Virus record (IMG/VR): IMGVR_UViG_3300032285_002887 | Span: 1-44,120 of that record | Origin: a virus | Reading direction: 5' to 3' (one strand) | Length of the DNA stretch: 44,120 bases | Shown here: piece after piece, positions 6,415-14,497 of the stretch | How the letters are laid out: every line of letters begins with the position of its first letter | Numbering within the stretch: the first letter of the stretch is position 1 | Position numbers and translations under genes: made by a program | The notes under the pieces: generated by a model | The model's database searches: none | What the model saw: only the letters and a program-made list of their open reading frames with translations | Told to the model about the DNA's origin: nothing

Positions 6415-7221
6415 CTACTGCGCCGCCGTCCAGGCGGAGAGCTTGTCTTGGGCCATCCTCACGGCCTGGGCTTCGGTGATGTTTTCATCCGGTGCGGGGA
6501 AGTAAATCGCGCCCTCCGGCAAGTCGGCGGCTGTGAAATTTAGACACTCGCCGTAGCCGTTCTTAGTCCAGGCGGACGGGTTGGCCGTGCGCTCCCGCAA
6601 GCGGAAAAGGAACCGGCGCTGGACGGACTGCGACGCCAGGAAAAAGGCCATGCGGTCAAGCTCAAGGGGATCCTCCGGCCGCTTCAACGTCGCTCGGAAC
6701 GTGTAGGTCTTCTTACTGGTGCGGGCTGTCTGGCAAATGCGGACTTCGCAACGGATTCCCGCGCGCTCCAGGGCGTCCACTACGGCCAGGGCGGCGGCTC
6801 CGCGCCGGAAGTAGGTTTCCGGATTGATCTTGTGCGAGCCTCCCACGTTCACGACGACGGCCGCGATCCGGCCGCGCCTGGGTGTAAATGCCTGCGGAAA
6901 GGCTAAAAAGTGATCACTCTCGCCGTCCAGGTAGCGGTCTACCAGGATCTCGTCCCCGTCCTCGGAGATTACGGGAAGCGGGGTCAGGTTTTCCATAGTG
7001 TCGGGGACCTGAACGGCCGCGCGGGCCTGCTCCATACGGGCCAGGCCTTCCGGCCAGCCATAACGCGCCATCGTCAGGGCGTGGGCGTATGATGTGGACC
7101 CGTGGAACTCCGGCCGCGTTTCGTCCTGGCTGGAATTGCTTAGGCTTTCATCCCTGGGCGGCTGCTCTGCCTCGGCCAGGAACTCGGCCAGGCTGTCAAA
7201 GTCGAAAGTATCGGTTGCCAT
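6415..7221 (-). CDS. DUF7192-like protein, 268 aa; possible VWA-like partner of the MoxR ATPase
   Basis: The N-terminal half has the FHGSTSYAHALTMARYGWPEG pattern typical of the DUF7192 group: an HGS motif, then a helix ending in GWxEG. The middle has a Rossmann-like strand-helix run (RIAAVVVNVGGSHKIN … ALAVVDALERAGIRCEVRIC) that resembles a von Willebrand A fold with a changed metal site. It lies directly downstream of a MoxR/CobS-like ATPase gene, 14 bases apart. MoxR ATPases commonly act with a VWA protein, so a chaperone-like pair is inferred. The DUF assignment rests on motif memory. Confidence 0.65.
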   Translation of the reverse strand: MATDTFDFDSLAEFLAEAEQPPRDESLSNSSQDETRPEFHGSTSYAHALTMARYGWPEGLARMEQARAAVQVPDTMENLTPLPVISEDGDEILVDRYLDGESDHFLAFPQAFTPRRGRIAAVVVNVGGSHKINPETYFRRGAAALAVVDALERAGIRCEVRICQTARTSKKTYTFRATLKRPEDPLELDRMAFFLASQSVQRRFLFRLRERTANPSAWTKNGYGECLNFTAADLPEGAIYFPAPDENITEAQAVRMAQDKLSAWTAAQ

Positions 7222-7235
7222 GTCTGCGGGTCCGG

Positions 7236-8522
7236 TTAGGCACTGATTTTGGCGCGGGTTGCCTCGTCAAGGCCTTTGACCAGGAGAACATCGCGCAAGT
7301 GGACGCATCCCACGCCGGCCGCTGCCATGGCGACGCCGTAAAGCGTGGCGCGCGGGCTGATGATGTGGCGGACCTTTGCGGCGGCTACTCCGGCACGATA
7401 GCGGCGGACGTGATCAAGCCACGTTTCCGGCTTCATCACTCCGCCCTCGTCAAGGCGGAAATCGGGGGCGGGGGCGTCAATGCCTATCAGCGAAGCCTCT
7501 AGGGACTCATCCAAAGGCCAGGAGATAAACGCGCCACGGTCCAGGGTGGCCGCGTCGAGTTGGTTCCGGCCGACGTATTCATTGGAAGCTCCGGTGCCGT
7601 AGGTATTCAACGCGAAGACGGGCACGAAGTCGGGGGACTTCTCGCGCATACCGTCCGGCGTGCTGAAGGATCCGTTGGCCAGGAGCATATTGACGGCCGT
7701 CAAGGTCGCGGGGTTTCCGGCGTCGAACTCGTCGAACAGGAAGACACCTCCGCGCGTCGCGGCTTTTACAAGGTCGCTCTCATGGTAATTTCCGCCAGCG
7801 TCGCGCATACCGAAAAGGTCGCTTTTCGATGTCATCGGGCCGACGCTGATGGCATGGAATGGAAGACCCAGGGCGCGCGCTGTCTGGTGCGCTGCGCTGG
7901 TCTTTCCGGTTCCTGCAGGCCCTACCAGGTAGGCGGGGACGCGGGCCGCGATGGTGGCCAGGAGGAGCGGGAACTTGTAATGTTGGCGGTCTATGGTAAC
8001 GGCGGGGCGGTCTGAAATTTTGATTTCCAGAGTGCGCGGCTCGGCCTTCGGTGCATGCTCCGCAATCAACTCCAGGACGCGGGACTCGTCCAAGGCGGCG
8101 GGCTGGGGCGCTGCTCCGGCGATAAGGTCGCGAACGGCATCGGCTAGGCGGGCGGCGGCTTCGGGGTCCGGTGTGCCAGCCTTCACGGCGGGGAATCCTC
8201 CGCCAGGGATCAACGCGCGCGGGTTCTGCTGCGGCTCCGGCTGGGTGACTGGAAGCGCGGGTTGTGTCGCGGCGGGTTCTTGTTCGGATTGGCTGCGGAC
8301 ATAAGAGGCCGCGCGAAAGTGGGCTTCGGGGTCGCTCGGCCAACTGCTTGCAATGTCTGCAACGCTGGCAAGCTGTTTGATGGTGAGCATGCCGGCGACG
8401 GCGTAGGGGATGCCGACGGCGGTGAGATACTTGCGGACGGCGTTTCGGTTTTCGCTGGTGATCGGGTAGGTGATAGCGTCGGCGGCTGCGTTCGCTGCGA
8501 TGGTGTCAATGCTGTGGTTCAT
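7236..8522 (-). CDS. MoxR/CobS-like AAA+ ATPase, 428 aa
   Basis: An AAA+ module fills the C-terminal half: Walker A GPAGTGKT at about 201-208, the MoxR-type SVGPMTSKSDLFG segment, Walker B GGVFLFDEFD at about 258-267, sensor 1 FALNTYG, and an Arg-finger region LDRGAFI. The N-terminal 170 residues are helical, then Pro/Gln-rich. MoxR and CobS proteins remodel or load metals into partner complexes, usually with a VWA-domain protein; the next gene may be that partner. The ATG at 8522 follows the leader AACCAACACCCAACC. Longer starts would run into low-complexity Pro/Thr sequence made by the preceding leaders and genes. Confidence 0.85.
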   Translation of the reverse strand: MNHSIDTIAANAAADAITYPITSENRNAVRKYLTAVGIPYAVAGMLTIKQLASVADIASSWPSDPEAHFRAASYVRSQSEQEPAATQPALPVTQPEPQQNPRALIPGGGFPAVKAGTPDPEAAARLADAVRDLIAGAAPQPAALDESRVLELIAEHAPKAEPRTLEIKISDRPAVTIDRQHYKFPLLLATIAARVPAYLVGPAGTGKTSAAHQTARALGLPFHAISVGPMTSKSDLFGMRDAGGNYHESDLVKAATRGGVFLFDEFDAGNPATLTAVNMLLANGSFSTPDGMREKSPDFVPVFALNTYGTGASNEYVGRNQLDAATLDRGAFISWPLDESLEASLIGIDAPAPDFRLDEGGVMKPETWLDHVRRYRAGVAAAKVRHIISPRATLYGVAMAAAGVGCVHLRDVLLVKGLDEATRAKISA

Positions 8523-8548
8523 TTTGGTGGTCCTGGTTGGGTGTTGGT

Positions 8549-8677
8549 TTAGCGGTGGGAGTAAGCGGCGGCGGCTGCTGTGTCGTGGTGGCTGATGGCT
8601 CCGGCATAAAGTCGGACCGCTGCCAGGAGGGCGGCGGCAAGGGCGATTTTGGCGAGGGTGGCGGCTGTGTTTTTCAT
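8549..8677 (-). CDS. Tiny membrane protein, 42 aa
   Basis: From the ATG at 8677 the product reads MKNTAATLAKIALAAALLAA and then a short His-containing tail. It is one hydrophobic helix after a Lys-containing start, like a small inner-membrane protein or an uncleaved signal. The ATG follows three CAACACC-type repeats (8678-8700), the same leader seen before neighbouring genes, which supports translation. The function is unknown. Confidence 0.55.
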   Translation of the reverse strand: MKNTAATLAKIALAAALLAAVRLYAGAISHHDTAAAAAYSHR

Positions 8678-8703
8678 GGTGTTGGGTGTTGGGTGTTGGG
8701 TGG

Positions 8704-9102
8704 TTAAAAATCAAGGGCGCGGTCAACGGCAGCGGCCAGGGTTGGCCAGACTCCCAGGGAGTGCCTGCCGCGGCTGACGTAATAACAACCGGTTTTTGTG
8801 CGGCGGATTTTGCGCTTGTTTCCGGCGTAGTAGTAACCGGCGGCCGTGATTGTCTGCTCAATCCTGTGGAGGTGGGCGGCGGTTTCGGCTTCGCGGACCT
8901 GGGCAATCGTGGGGCCGTTGGTGACGGGTTCCAGGACCAGGTTTCCGTCGTGGTTGTCCCAGGTGGCACGGAAGACAGGCAGCGCGTCGGCCGCAATGTT
9001 GACGGCTTCTCCGCGCGATTCTGCGTTGAAAGCTTGGCCGTCAAAGAATAGGCCGGTGAGCTTGTTGTGTGCGGTGTAATAGGCTGCGGCGCTTGTGTTC
9101 AT
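8704..9102 (-). CDS. Hypothetical protein, 132 aa; first gene of the second minus operon
   Basis: The product starts MNTSAAAYYTAHNKLTGLFF. It has two halves: an N-terminal sequence with FFDGQAFNAESRGEAVNIAA and a C-terminal basic part with YYYAGNKRKIRRTKTGCYYV ending in LAAAVDRALDF. No family is recognised. The ATG at 9102 follows the leader ACCAACACAACCAACACC. An upstream in-frame ATG at 9144 would only add Thr/Asn/Pro residues encoded by that leader. A candidate promoter lies at 9154-9182. Confidence 0.65.
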   Translation of the reverse strand: MNTSAAAYYTAHNKLTGLFFDGQAFNAESRGEAVNIAADALPVFRATWDNHDGNLVLEPVTNGPTIAQVREAETAAHLHRIEQTITAAGYYYAGNKRKIRRTKTGCYYVSRGRHSLGVWPTLAAAVDRALDF

Positions 9103-9153
9103 CGGGTTCTGCGGGTTGTTGGTGGTGTTGGTTGTGTTGGTCATCACGGGCCA

Positions 9154-9182
9154 ACAATACCCGACAAGATGGGGGAGGGCAA
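9154..9182 (-). promoter_or_regulatory. Candidate promoter of the second minus operon
   Basis: On the minus strand TTGCCC (9177-9182) is followed after 17 bases by TATTGT (9154-9159), each matching four of six consensus bases, with an A-rich run just upstream. It is 52 bases before the ATG at 9102. It faces away from the small terminase gene at 9231. Confidence 0.5.
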
Positions 9183-9230
9183 GGGGTTTTTTGTTTTTTT
9201 TTCGGGCCGTCTGCGGCATGGTCTGCGGCT

Positions 9231-9779
9231 ATGGATGACCAGGACCGGCAAGGCGATTTTGCACCAGGTGAAGGCGTGCCGGCGTTGGCCGGTCTGACGC
9301 CTCAACAGTCCATTTTCGCGTACGCTGTCGGGAGGGACGGCTTATCCTGTAAAGCTGCGGCGGAGCGCGCCGGTTATTCTCATTGCGCCTCGTATGGTCC
9401 GCTGCTCATGCGGACTCCTCACGTTAGGCAAGCGGTCCACGCCATCCGCGCGGCCGCTATAGAGGGCGATCTTTCCAGCCTTGCGCTCTCCACTATGCGT
9501 AAGCTTATGGCGGACGATCTCACTCCGGCTCCGGTTCGGTTCCAGGCTGCCAAGTGGACGCTCGAAACGGCGGGCCATAAGGCGGCGGAATCCCTGGGCG
9601 CGCCTGCGCCGGAAAAGAGCCTTTCCGATATGTCCCTGGATGAGTTGGAAGCGTTCATCGCTCGCGGCGAGTCTGCGCTTGATCGGCTGAAAGTCGTGGG
9701 CGCTCCGGTCGTCGAGGTGCAGGCGCTGCCGGTCGGAGGTTCCGCCCAGGTATCCGCCCAGGTGCCGACGCTGGCCTAG
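9231..9779 (+). CDS. terS: Terminase small subunit, 182 aa
   Basis: The protein would recognise phage DNA to start packaging. It begins MDDQDRQGDFAPGEGVPALA. The N-terminal third carries the usual small-terminase helix-turn-helix: LTPQQSIFAYAVGRDGLSCK, then AAAERAGYS and LLMRTPHVRQAV. A helical oligomerisation region follows (RKLMADDLTPAPVRFQAAKW), then a DELEAF segment and a Val/Ala-rich tail. The order TPQQ-F-x-x-x-V-x-x-G-x-S-x-x-x-A-A-x-x-A-G-Y-S is the family hallmark. The large subunit lies 5 kb downstream, separated by fibre and lysis genes, which is an unusual split. Confidence 0.82.
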   Translation: MDDQDRQGDFAPGEGVPALAGLTPQQSIFAYAVGRDGLSCKAAAERAGYSHCASYGPLLMRTPHVRQAVHAIRAAAIEGDLSSLALSTMRKLMADDLTPAPVRFQAAKWTLETAGHKAAESLGAPAPEKSLSDMSLDELEAFIARGESALDRLKVVGAPVVEVQALPVGGSAQVSAQVPTLA

Positions 9780-10009
9780 CGTCTGCGGGCCTGTGCGCGC
9801 CTTGTTCGGGCGTTACCAGTGGCGGGCCTGTGTCTGCGCCTGGGCTGGCGGGCGGGCGCGAGGCCGGTGGCCCCCCCCGTGGCCCCCGACGCCGCAAAAA
9901 AATTATTGGCGGGCCCGCCCCGACAAAATTTCTGAAAATTGAAATACCTACCCCTACAACCTGTATTTTGCTGTTGACCATCAATAACCAACACACCTAG
10001 CCTCCCCGC
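9780..10009. other. GC-rich gene-free gap after terS, with a 12-bp palindrome
   Basis: This 230-base stretch has no supported gene. It contains GCGGGCCTGTG twice (near 9784 and 9823), a run of eight C (about 9871), the perfect palindrome GGCGGGCCCGCC (9908-9919) and a T/A-rich stretch before the fibre gene with TTGAAA-17-TGTATT (about 9937-9965) as a weak promoter candidate. Headful phages often place pac sites in or beside terS, so this is a candidate packaging site. Confidence 0.4.
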
Positions 10010-11953
10010 ATGTCGCAAGCCCCTTCAATCTACACGCGCCAGCGCGATTTCACCGATGGCGCGACAAACAATCCAGAGCAGCAGGTTGCCGACATTGCGA
10101 CTGGACTGGATGCTGAGTTTGTAGCTGTTGCTGGCTCGCTCAACACGACGATCAACCGGCTTTCTGAGTTGCAGAATGACTCCGGCGCGCTGCGCGACGC
10201 CATCGTCTCCGCGCAGAATCTCGACACGTCGCTGCGCGCGTTAATCGCGCTGCAAGGAACGACGATCAGGGGCGCATGGGCAGCGGGTACGTCGTATGAG
10301 ATTGGCGATGTTGTGAGCAACGGCGGCGGCACATATCTTTGCGTGACAGCGCATCAGGCAAGCTCAGTTTTTGAAACTGACTCCACGGCCGGCAAATGGC
10401 TGACCCTGGAAGCGCCGTACAACAACAGCGTCACGACAACGCGATATACGGCCAACGGAACGCAGGTATCTTACTCGCTTGGCGTCAACGGTATCGTGAA
10501 TGTCACGTCTGTTTTCATCGACGGCGTTTATCAGAACAAAAACACCTATGACATCAGCGGTTCGACGCTGACTTTTGGCGTGGCACCTCCCAGCGGTTCG
10601 ATCATTGAAATGATCGTGGGGGCCATTACTCCGGTTACGGTGTCGATTCCTGATTTGTTTATTTCAACCAACATGCTTCAAAACGGTTCGGTAACGCCTG
10701 GAAAACTTTCTACAGGAGGACCGACCTGGGATGGAGCAGGAACACTTAGTCAAAGCGGGGGACAGAACCCAGCTTTTACTATTCAGCCCAATGCGATTAA
10801 CGGGCAGAGTTCTATAAATGTTGTTGGAACAGGGTCCGCATCTGGAATTACTAAGTTGCAAATGTATTGTAATCAGTCCGGTGGTGGATTTTACAGCAAC
10901 GATTCCATTCCAATTTATTTCACAAACGCTGCAACGCAGAGAATGGTCATTGACGCCTCTGGCAACGTAGGAATTGGAACTGGTTCACCAGCTGCAAAAC
11001 TTGATGTTCTTGGAAACATAAATGTAGGGCCTACCAATAGTCAATTTGGAATTGGGGCAGTAAATGTTGGATATTACGGAGATAGCACAAATTTAGCGCT
11101 ACGAATCCCTGCAAATGGTTCGCTTTTTATTCAGTCTCCATCAGGGGCAACTAGCTTTCTAACTGTTAATTCAACTACCGGCGCTGTTGCCACAACCGGA
11201 CAGTTTGTAAGCTCCTCGCCCCTGGCATTCCGCAACCGCCTGATCAACGCCAGTTTCGCCATCAACCAGCGCGCCTACGCCAGCGGCACGGCAACGAGCG
11301 GAGCCAATCAGTATACGGTTGACCGCTGGCAGGTCGTGACAAGCGGCCAGAGCATCACGTTCACGACCAGCGGCATTGACACGGTTATCACCGCTCCCGC
11401 TGGCGGTTTTCAGCAGATCATTGAAGGCAACATGATTGAAGGCGGAACGTATGTTCTGTCCTGGACCGGAACGGCGACGGCTACGGTCAACGGCACGGCC
11501 GTTTCCAACGGCGGTAGTGTCACGCTGACGGCCAATACCAACGCAACGGTGAAATTCTCCAGCGGGACGGTGCAATTCCCGCAGCTGGAAATGGGCAGTA
11601 TTGCCACACCGTTTGAGCGCAGGCCGTATGGTTTGGAATTGACGCTGTGCCAGCGGTATTACTGGCAGAGCGCGTCGATTGCCAGCGGAACTGTGTTGTT
11701 CGATGCATATGGCGCTGCGGCTGGTGCCAGGTTGCTTCCCAATAGCGCAAGCGTCGCCAGGCTGCCGGTGGATATGCGATCCACAATTACTGTTGCATTG
11801 CCCGCCGGAGCGTATGCAAACGTAACAAGCGGAGCATTCTCCGTAGTCAATGGATCCGGCTTGATTGCTGCCAGCGGAACTGCAACGGCCGTTGGTCGCA
11901 TGACTTACACGACTTCGGCTACAGGATTTATCACGGCATCGTCTGAACTGTAA
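10010..11953 (+). CDS. Tail fibre or receptor-binding protein, 647 aa
   Basis: The protein is probably an adhesin at the virion tip. Residues about 88-130 hold a carbohydrate-binding-like module (GAWAAGTSYEIGDVV, then TYLCVTAH and KWLTL). A fibre repeat follows with RMVIDASGNVGIGT and AKLDVLG at about 314-343. The C-terminal third starts FRNRLINASFAINQRA and is Thr/Ser/Gly-rich with beta-structure, ending in a compact globular-looking domain. The middle (10660-11180) is visibly AT-richer than either side, suggesting module exchange. The leader is CAATAACCAACACACC. A 52-aa gene overlaps its stop. Confidence 0.8.
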   Translation: MSQAPSIYTRQRDFTDGATNNPEQQVADIATGLDAEFVAVAGSLNTTINRLSELQNDSGALRDAIVSAQNLDTSLRALIALQGTTIRGAWAAGTSYEIGDVVSNGGGTYLCVTAHQASSVFETDSTAGKWLTLEAPYNNSVTTTRYTANGTQVSYSLGVNGIVNVTSVFIDGVYQNKNTYDISGSTLTFGVAPPSGSIIEMIVGAITPVTVSIPDLFISTNMLQNGSVTPGKLSTGGPTWDGAGTLSQSGGQNPAFTIQPNAINGQSSINVVGTGSASGITKLQMYCNQSGGGFYSNDSIPIYFTNAATQRMVIDASGNVGIGTGSPAAKLDVLGNINVGPTNSQFGIGAVNVGYYGDSTNLALRIPANGSLFIQSPSGATSFLTVNSTTGAVATTGQFVSSSPLAFRNRLINASFAINQRAYASGTATSGANQYTVDRWQVVTSGQSITFTTSGIDTVITAPAGGFQQIIEGNMIEGGTYVLSWTGTATATVNGTAVSNGGSVTLTANTNATVKFSSGTVQFPQLEMGSIATPFERRPYGLELTLCQRYYWQSASIASGTVLFDAYGAAAGARLLPNSASVARLPVDMRSTITVALPAGAYANVTSGAFSVVNGSGLIAASGTATAVGRMTYTTSATGFITASSEL

Positions 11954-12111
11954 TGTACGAGATCATCAAAAACGCTGACGGGGTTGATATTTGCGTCTGC
12001 AAATCCGACAATGTTCAAAACATTTACATCCCGATTGATCCGGAAAATGTGGATTATCAGGCGTATCTTGCTTGGCTTGCAGCCAACAACCAGGGTACGG
12101 TAACGGAATAA
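11953..12111 (+). CDS. Small fibre-associated protein, 52 aa
   Basis: The ATG overlaps the fibre stop (TAATG). The product, starting MYEIIKNADGVDICVCKSDN, ends with PIDPENVDYQAYLAWLAANN. The D-P-x-N-x-D-Y-Q-x-Y-L-x-W-L pattern is common in small proteins next to phage fibre genes and in the tails of Tfa-like fibre-assembly proteins. A role in fibre folding or attachment is inferred from that and from position. Confidence 0.7.
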   Translation: MYEIIKNADGVDICVCKSDNVQNIYIPIDPENVDYQAYLAWLAANNQGTVTE

Positions 12112-12123
12112 GCAAATCTCATC

Positions 12124-13044
12124 ATGGCACTCACTAAAGTTTCCAAAGGCCTATCGTCCATTACGCCGATCCTGACGACAGACATTGCCGATCTGGCAAT
12201 TACGACCGGCCTGATTGCCGAAAAGGCGATTGCTACCGGCAAGATTGCCGATAAAGCGGTGACGGGAGATCAGCTGTCTGATACGCTGAATCTTTCCAGC
12301 AAAACCGTTACCCTTCCGCCGGCTTGCGTGACGACAACCGCCCTGGCGATCAATTTGGATCTGACGCAAAAAAGCGTATCGCTTGCAGCGAATGCGATTC
12401 CTGCGCTGGCGATCACGTCGGACAAAATGGCAAACGCGTCGGTTATTACCACAGCGCTTGCCGACAATTCCGTGACGTATGCAAAGCTGGGAGCGACTGA
12501 GCAGAAGCAGGTTGCAAAAGCCTGGGTGTCGTTCCTTGGTGGAACTGCTGCAAACTTATCCGCAACATATTCCCAAAGCGGAACGACGGTCACGGTTACG
12601 ACTAGCAGCAATCACGGAATGGTTGCCGGAAATTTCGTCAATACCACAAAAGGAACAGGCACAGCGGTAGATGGCAATTACCAGGTCCTTGCAACAGGTC
12701 TGACGAATACGTCATTTCAGTATACCGCCGGAACGTCTTTGACGACCAACGGAACAATGACGCTAAACCGTTCGACAATTAAATCTGGATTCAACATCAA
12801 TAGCGTTACCAAAGTAGGAAACGGATTGTATAACGTCAATCTGACGACACCGATGGGAGACGCAAATTATTGCGTTATTGCATCCGTCGGCAGCAATACC
12901 AATTCCAGTACGACCAACGTTCAGGCAAGTCTTTTTACAACAGGAACAGCTGGCCAGACGGTAAATTGTTTTTCGATTTTGTGTGAAAACGCATCCGGAG
13001 CAGACGTTGATACGATTATCAATATCGTAGTGTTTGGAAACTGA
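12124..13044 (+). CDS. Second tail fibre-like protein, 306 aa
   Basis: The N-terminal 130 residues contain repeated short units such as LITT/AEKAIATGKIADKAVTG and NSVTYAKLG, a triple-stranded fibre pattern of about 8-10 residues (A-I-T/A-x-x-K-I/M). A junction EQKQVAKAWVSFLGG follows, and then a beta-rich Thr/Ser/Asn C-terminal domain with GNYQVLATGLTNTSFQY. Ala/Thr-rich composition with few charges fits a secreted fibre. It lies between the first fibre and the lysis genes and may form the distal part of the same appendage. Confidence 0.75.
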   Translation: MALTKVSKGLSSITPILTTDIADLAITTGLIAEKAIATGKIADKAVTGDQLSDTLNLSSKTVTLPPACVTTTALAINLDLTQKSVSLAANAIPALAITSDKMANASVITTALADNSVTYAKLGATEQKQVAKAWVSFLGGTAANLSATYSQSGTTVTVTTSSNHGMVAGNFVNTTKGTGTAVDGNYQVLATGLTNTSFQYTAGTSLTTNGTMTLNRSTIKSGFNINSVTKVGNGLYNVNLTTPMGDANYCVIASVGSNTNSSTTNVQASLFTTGTAGQTVNCFSILCENASGADVDTIINIVVFGN

Positions 13045-13054
13045 TTGAATTTTT

Positions 13055-13276
13055 ATGAGCGAAGGTTCTGACATCAAAGAGCTTCTTGGAGAAATCAAAG
13101 GTAAAATGGATATGTGTCTTGCCAATCAGAACCGCATGTTTGACCGCGTGGACAGCCTGGAAGAGCGTCTGCGGCACCTGGAAGGCCACCGCAGCTATTT
13201 GCTGGGCGTTGTTGGTGCCATGTCGCTTGCCTGGGTCCTGGTAGTCGAATGGCTCAAGGCCAAAGTTTCTGTCTGA
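13055..13276 (+). CDS. Coiled-coil membrane protein, 73 aa; holin or antiholin candidate
   Basis: Residues 1-45 form a charged coiled coil (LGEIKGKMDMCLANQNRMFD, then RVDSLEERLRHLEG). One transmembrane helix follows (SYLLGVVGAMSLAWVLVVEW) with a short tail. It lies directly before a second small membrane protein, a one-piece spanin and an endolysin, so a role in the lysis cassette is likely. Which of the two small proteins is the holin cannot be told from sequence. Confidence 0.65.
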   Translation: MSEGSDIKELLGEIKGKMDMCLANQNRMFDRVDSLEERLRHLEGHRSYLLGVVGAMSLAWVLVVEWLKAKVSV

Positions 13277-13284
13277 AATACTTG

Positions 13285-13313
13285 TTGACCGAATCAACTG
13301 ATTTTTCTACAAC
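13285..13313 (+). promoter_or_regulatory. Candidate promoter before the lysis and packaging genes
   Basis: TTGACC (13285-13290) is followed after 17 bases by TACAAC (13308-13313). The stretch downstream is an A/C-rich leader (CAACACCCGTAGCAACC) ending at the ATG at 13357. It could raise late expression of lysis, terminase and head genes. Confidence 0.45.
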
Positions 13314-13356
13314 AACACCCGTAGCAACCAACACTAACCAACACCTGCATGAACCG

Positions 13357-13536
13357 ATGAACTCCATTTTTGATTACCTTTTTGCAAGAGCCGGCGAATC
13401 TTCCACCTGGCGCGGGCTTATTTTTCTTGCCACGGCCGTCGGCCTTCATATCGACCCTTCTCAGTCGGAGGCCATCGTTGCTACTGGCCTTTCGTTGGCC
13501 GGCCTTATCAACGTTTTCCGCAAGGAAACCAAGTAA
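13357..13536 (+). CDS. Small membrane protein, holin candidate, 59 aa
   Basis: The product starts MNSIFDYLFARAGESSTWRG and has two short hydrophobic stretches (LIFLATAVGLHI and AIVATGLSLAGLINVF) ending in basic RKETK. The pattern STWRG…DPSQSEAIVA-x-G-L-x-L-A-G-L-I-x-V-F-R-K is common in short phage proteins next to endolysins that are often named holins. The ATG at 13357 follows the leader ACCAACACTAACCAACACC. A CTCT-TTTT-AGAG hairpin with CCCG/CGGG base follows the stop (13540-13561). Confidence 0.65.
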   Translation: MNSIFDYLFARAGESSTWRGLIFLATAVGLHIDPSQSEAIVATGLSLAGLINVFRKETK

Positions 13537-13572
13537 AGTCCCGTACTCTTTTTAGAGCGGGCAAATACCGCC

Positions 13573-13989
13573 ATGAGGGTTTTCGCTTCCTCCGCCCTCA
13601 TGGCGGCCCTTTTTTTGTCTGGATGCGCTTTTGCTCCAAAACAAGAATCCGCACAAGTCGCCATGCGCAGTATTGCGGCGGCAAAAGTGAAATTAGCGTC
13701 CGTAAAATCATCTGCACCCGCGAAATTGGAGCCGATCATTGTCGAGACGGAAAAGTCGTTGGACTCCGCTGCCTGCGCTGTCAAGGAACTTGCGAAAACC
13801 GAAGAAAACAGCCGTCTTCAGGCGCAAAAACTCAAAGAATCGACGGAATTTTGGCAAAAAAAGCATTTGGAGGCTGTTGGAAAGCTGAATTTCTGGCGAT
13901 TCCTGTTTTTTGGCATATTGGCAATCAATTTTTCCGTTGCCCTGGCCGCTTATTCCGTTCGTCGTTTTAATCCCCTGAGAATGATTTGA
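13573..13989 (+). CDS. One-piece spanin-like lipoprotein, 138 aa
   Basis: The N-terminus is a lipoprotein signal with lipobox LSGC (Cys18). A helical middle of about 85 residues follows with coiled-coil character (VKELAKTEENSRLQAQKLKE). A C-terminal transmembrane helix lies at about 107-129 (FWRFLFFGILAINFSVALAA). A lipid-anchored N-terminus for the outer membrane and a C-terminal inner-membrane helix are the design of unimolecular spanins such as T1 gp11, which fuse the two membranes in the last step of lysis. The adjacent endolysin and holin candidates support this. It implies a host with an outer membrane. Confidence 0.7.
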   Translation: MRVFASSALMAALFLSGCAFAPKQESAQVAMRSIAAAKVKLASVKSSAPAKLEPIIVETEKSLDSAACAVKELAKTEENSRLQAQKLKESTEFWQKKHLEAVGKLNFWRFLFFGILAINFSVALAAYSVRRFNPLRMI

Positions 13990-13990
13990 A

Positions 13991-14497
13991 ATGAACTCTA
14001 AAATTGCCGCTATTGCCTCATCCCAAGTCGGCCAGCGGGAAGCCACCAATCACAACGACGGCGCTGCCGTCAGAAAATACCAGGCAGCTACCAATCTTGA
14101 ACCGGATTCCTGGCCCTGGTGCGCGGCTTTTGTCTGCTGGTGTGTCCGTGAGTGGCTGAAAGACCCATCTGCGGTGTCCTGGCTGTCGCTGAAGAAACTC
14201 ACACCGGAAGAATGGCGTCCCAAGAACGCAAATGCCTGGGGGTTTTCTGACTGGTCGCACAGCCGGCCGGCAACCACGAAAATCATCGACCGCGCCGAAC
14301 AGGCGAAGCCTGGTGACATCGTGATGTTCACGTTCAGCCATGTCGGGATTGTCGTATCAGACAACGGCAAGTCGATTCAGACCGTGGAAGGAAATACAAA
14401 TGGCGTAGGCGAACGTGATGGCGACGGGGTTTATTTCAAAACGCGTAGCCGCTCCCTGGTAAAAGCCTACGTCCGTATCCACCCATCTACTGCATGA
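13991..14497 (+). CDS. CHAP-domain endolysin, 168 aa
   Basis: The protein is a cysteine peptidase or amidase acting on peptidoglycan. The catalytic Cys lies in WPWCAAFVCWCV (Cys44), the His in FSHVGIVV (His117), and the third polar site is probably in EGNTNG about 15 residues later. A PGDIVMFTF strand before the His is typical of CHAP domains. There is no signal peptide, so it needs a holin to reach the wall. Its stop overlaps the start of the large terminase (ATGA). Confidence 0.85.
   Translation: MNSKIAAIASSQVGQREATNHNDGAAVRKYQAATNLEPDSWPWCAAFVCWCVREWLKDPSAVSWLSLKKLTPEEWRPKNANAWGFSDWSHSRPATTKIIDRAEQAKPGDIVMFTFSHVGIVVSDNGKSIQTVEGNTNGVGERDGDGVYFKTRSRSLVKAYVRIHPSTA

Noticed and set aside
13540-13561. 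Hairpin CTCT-TTTT-AGAG after the holin candidate as a terminator
   Set aside because: No T-run follows, and the spanin gene starts 12 bases later in the same direction; it is at most a small RNA hairpin.
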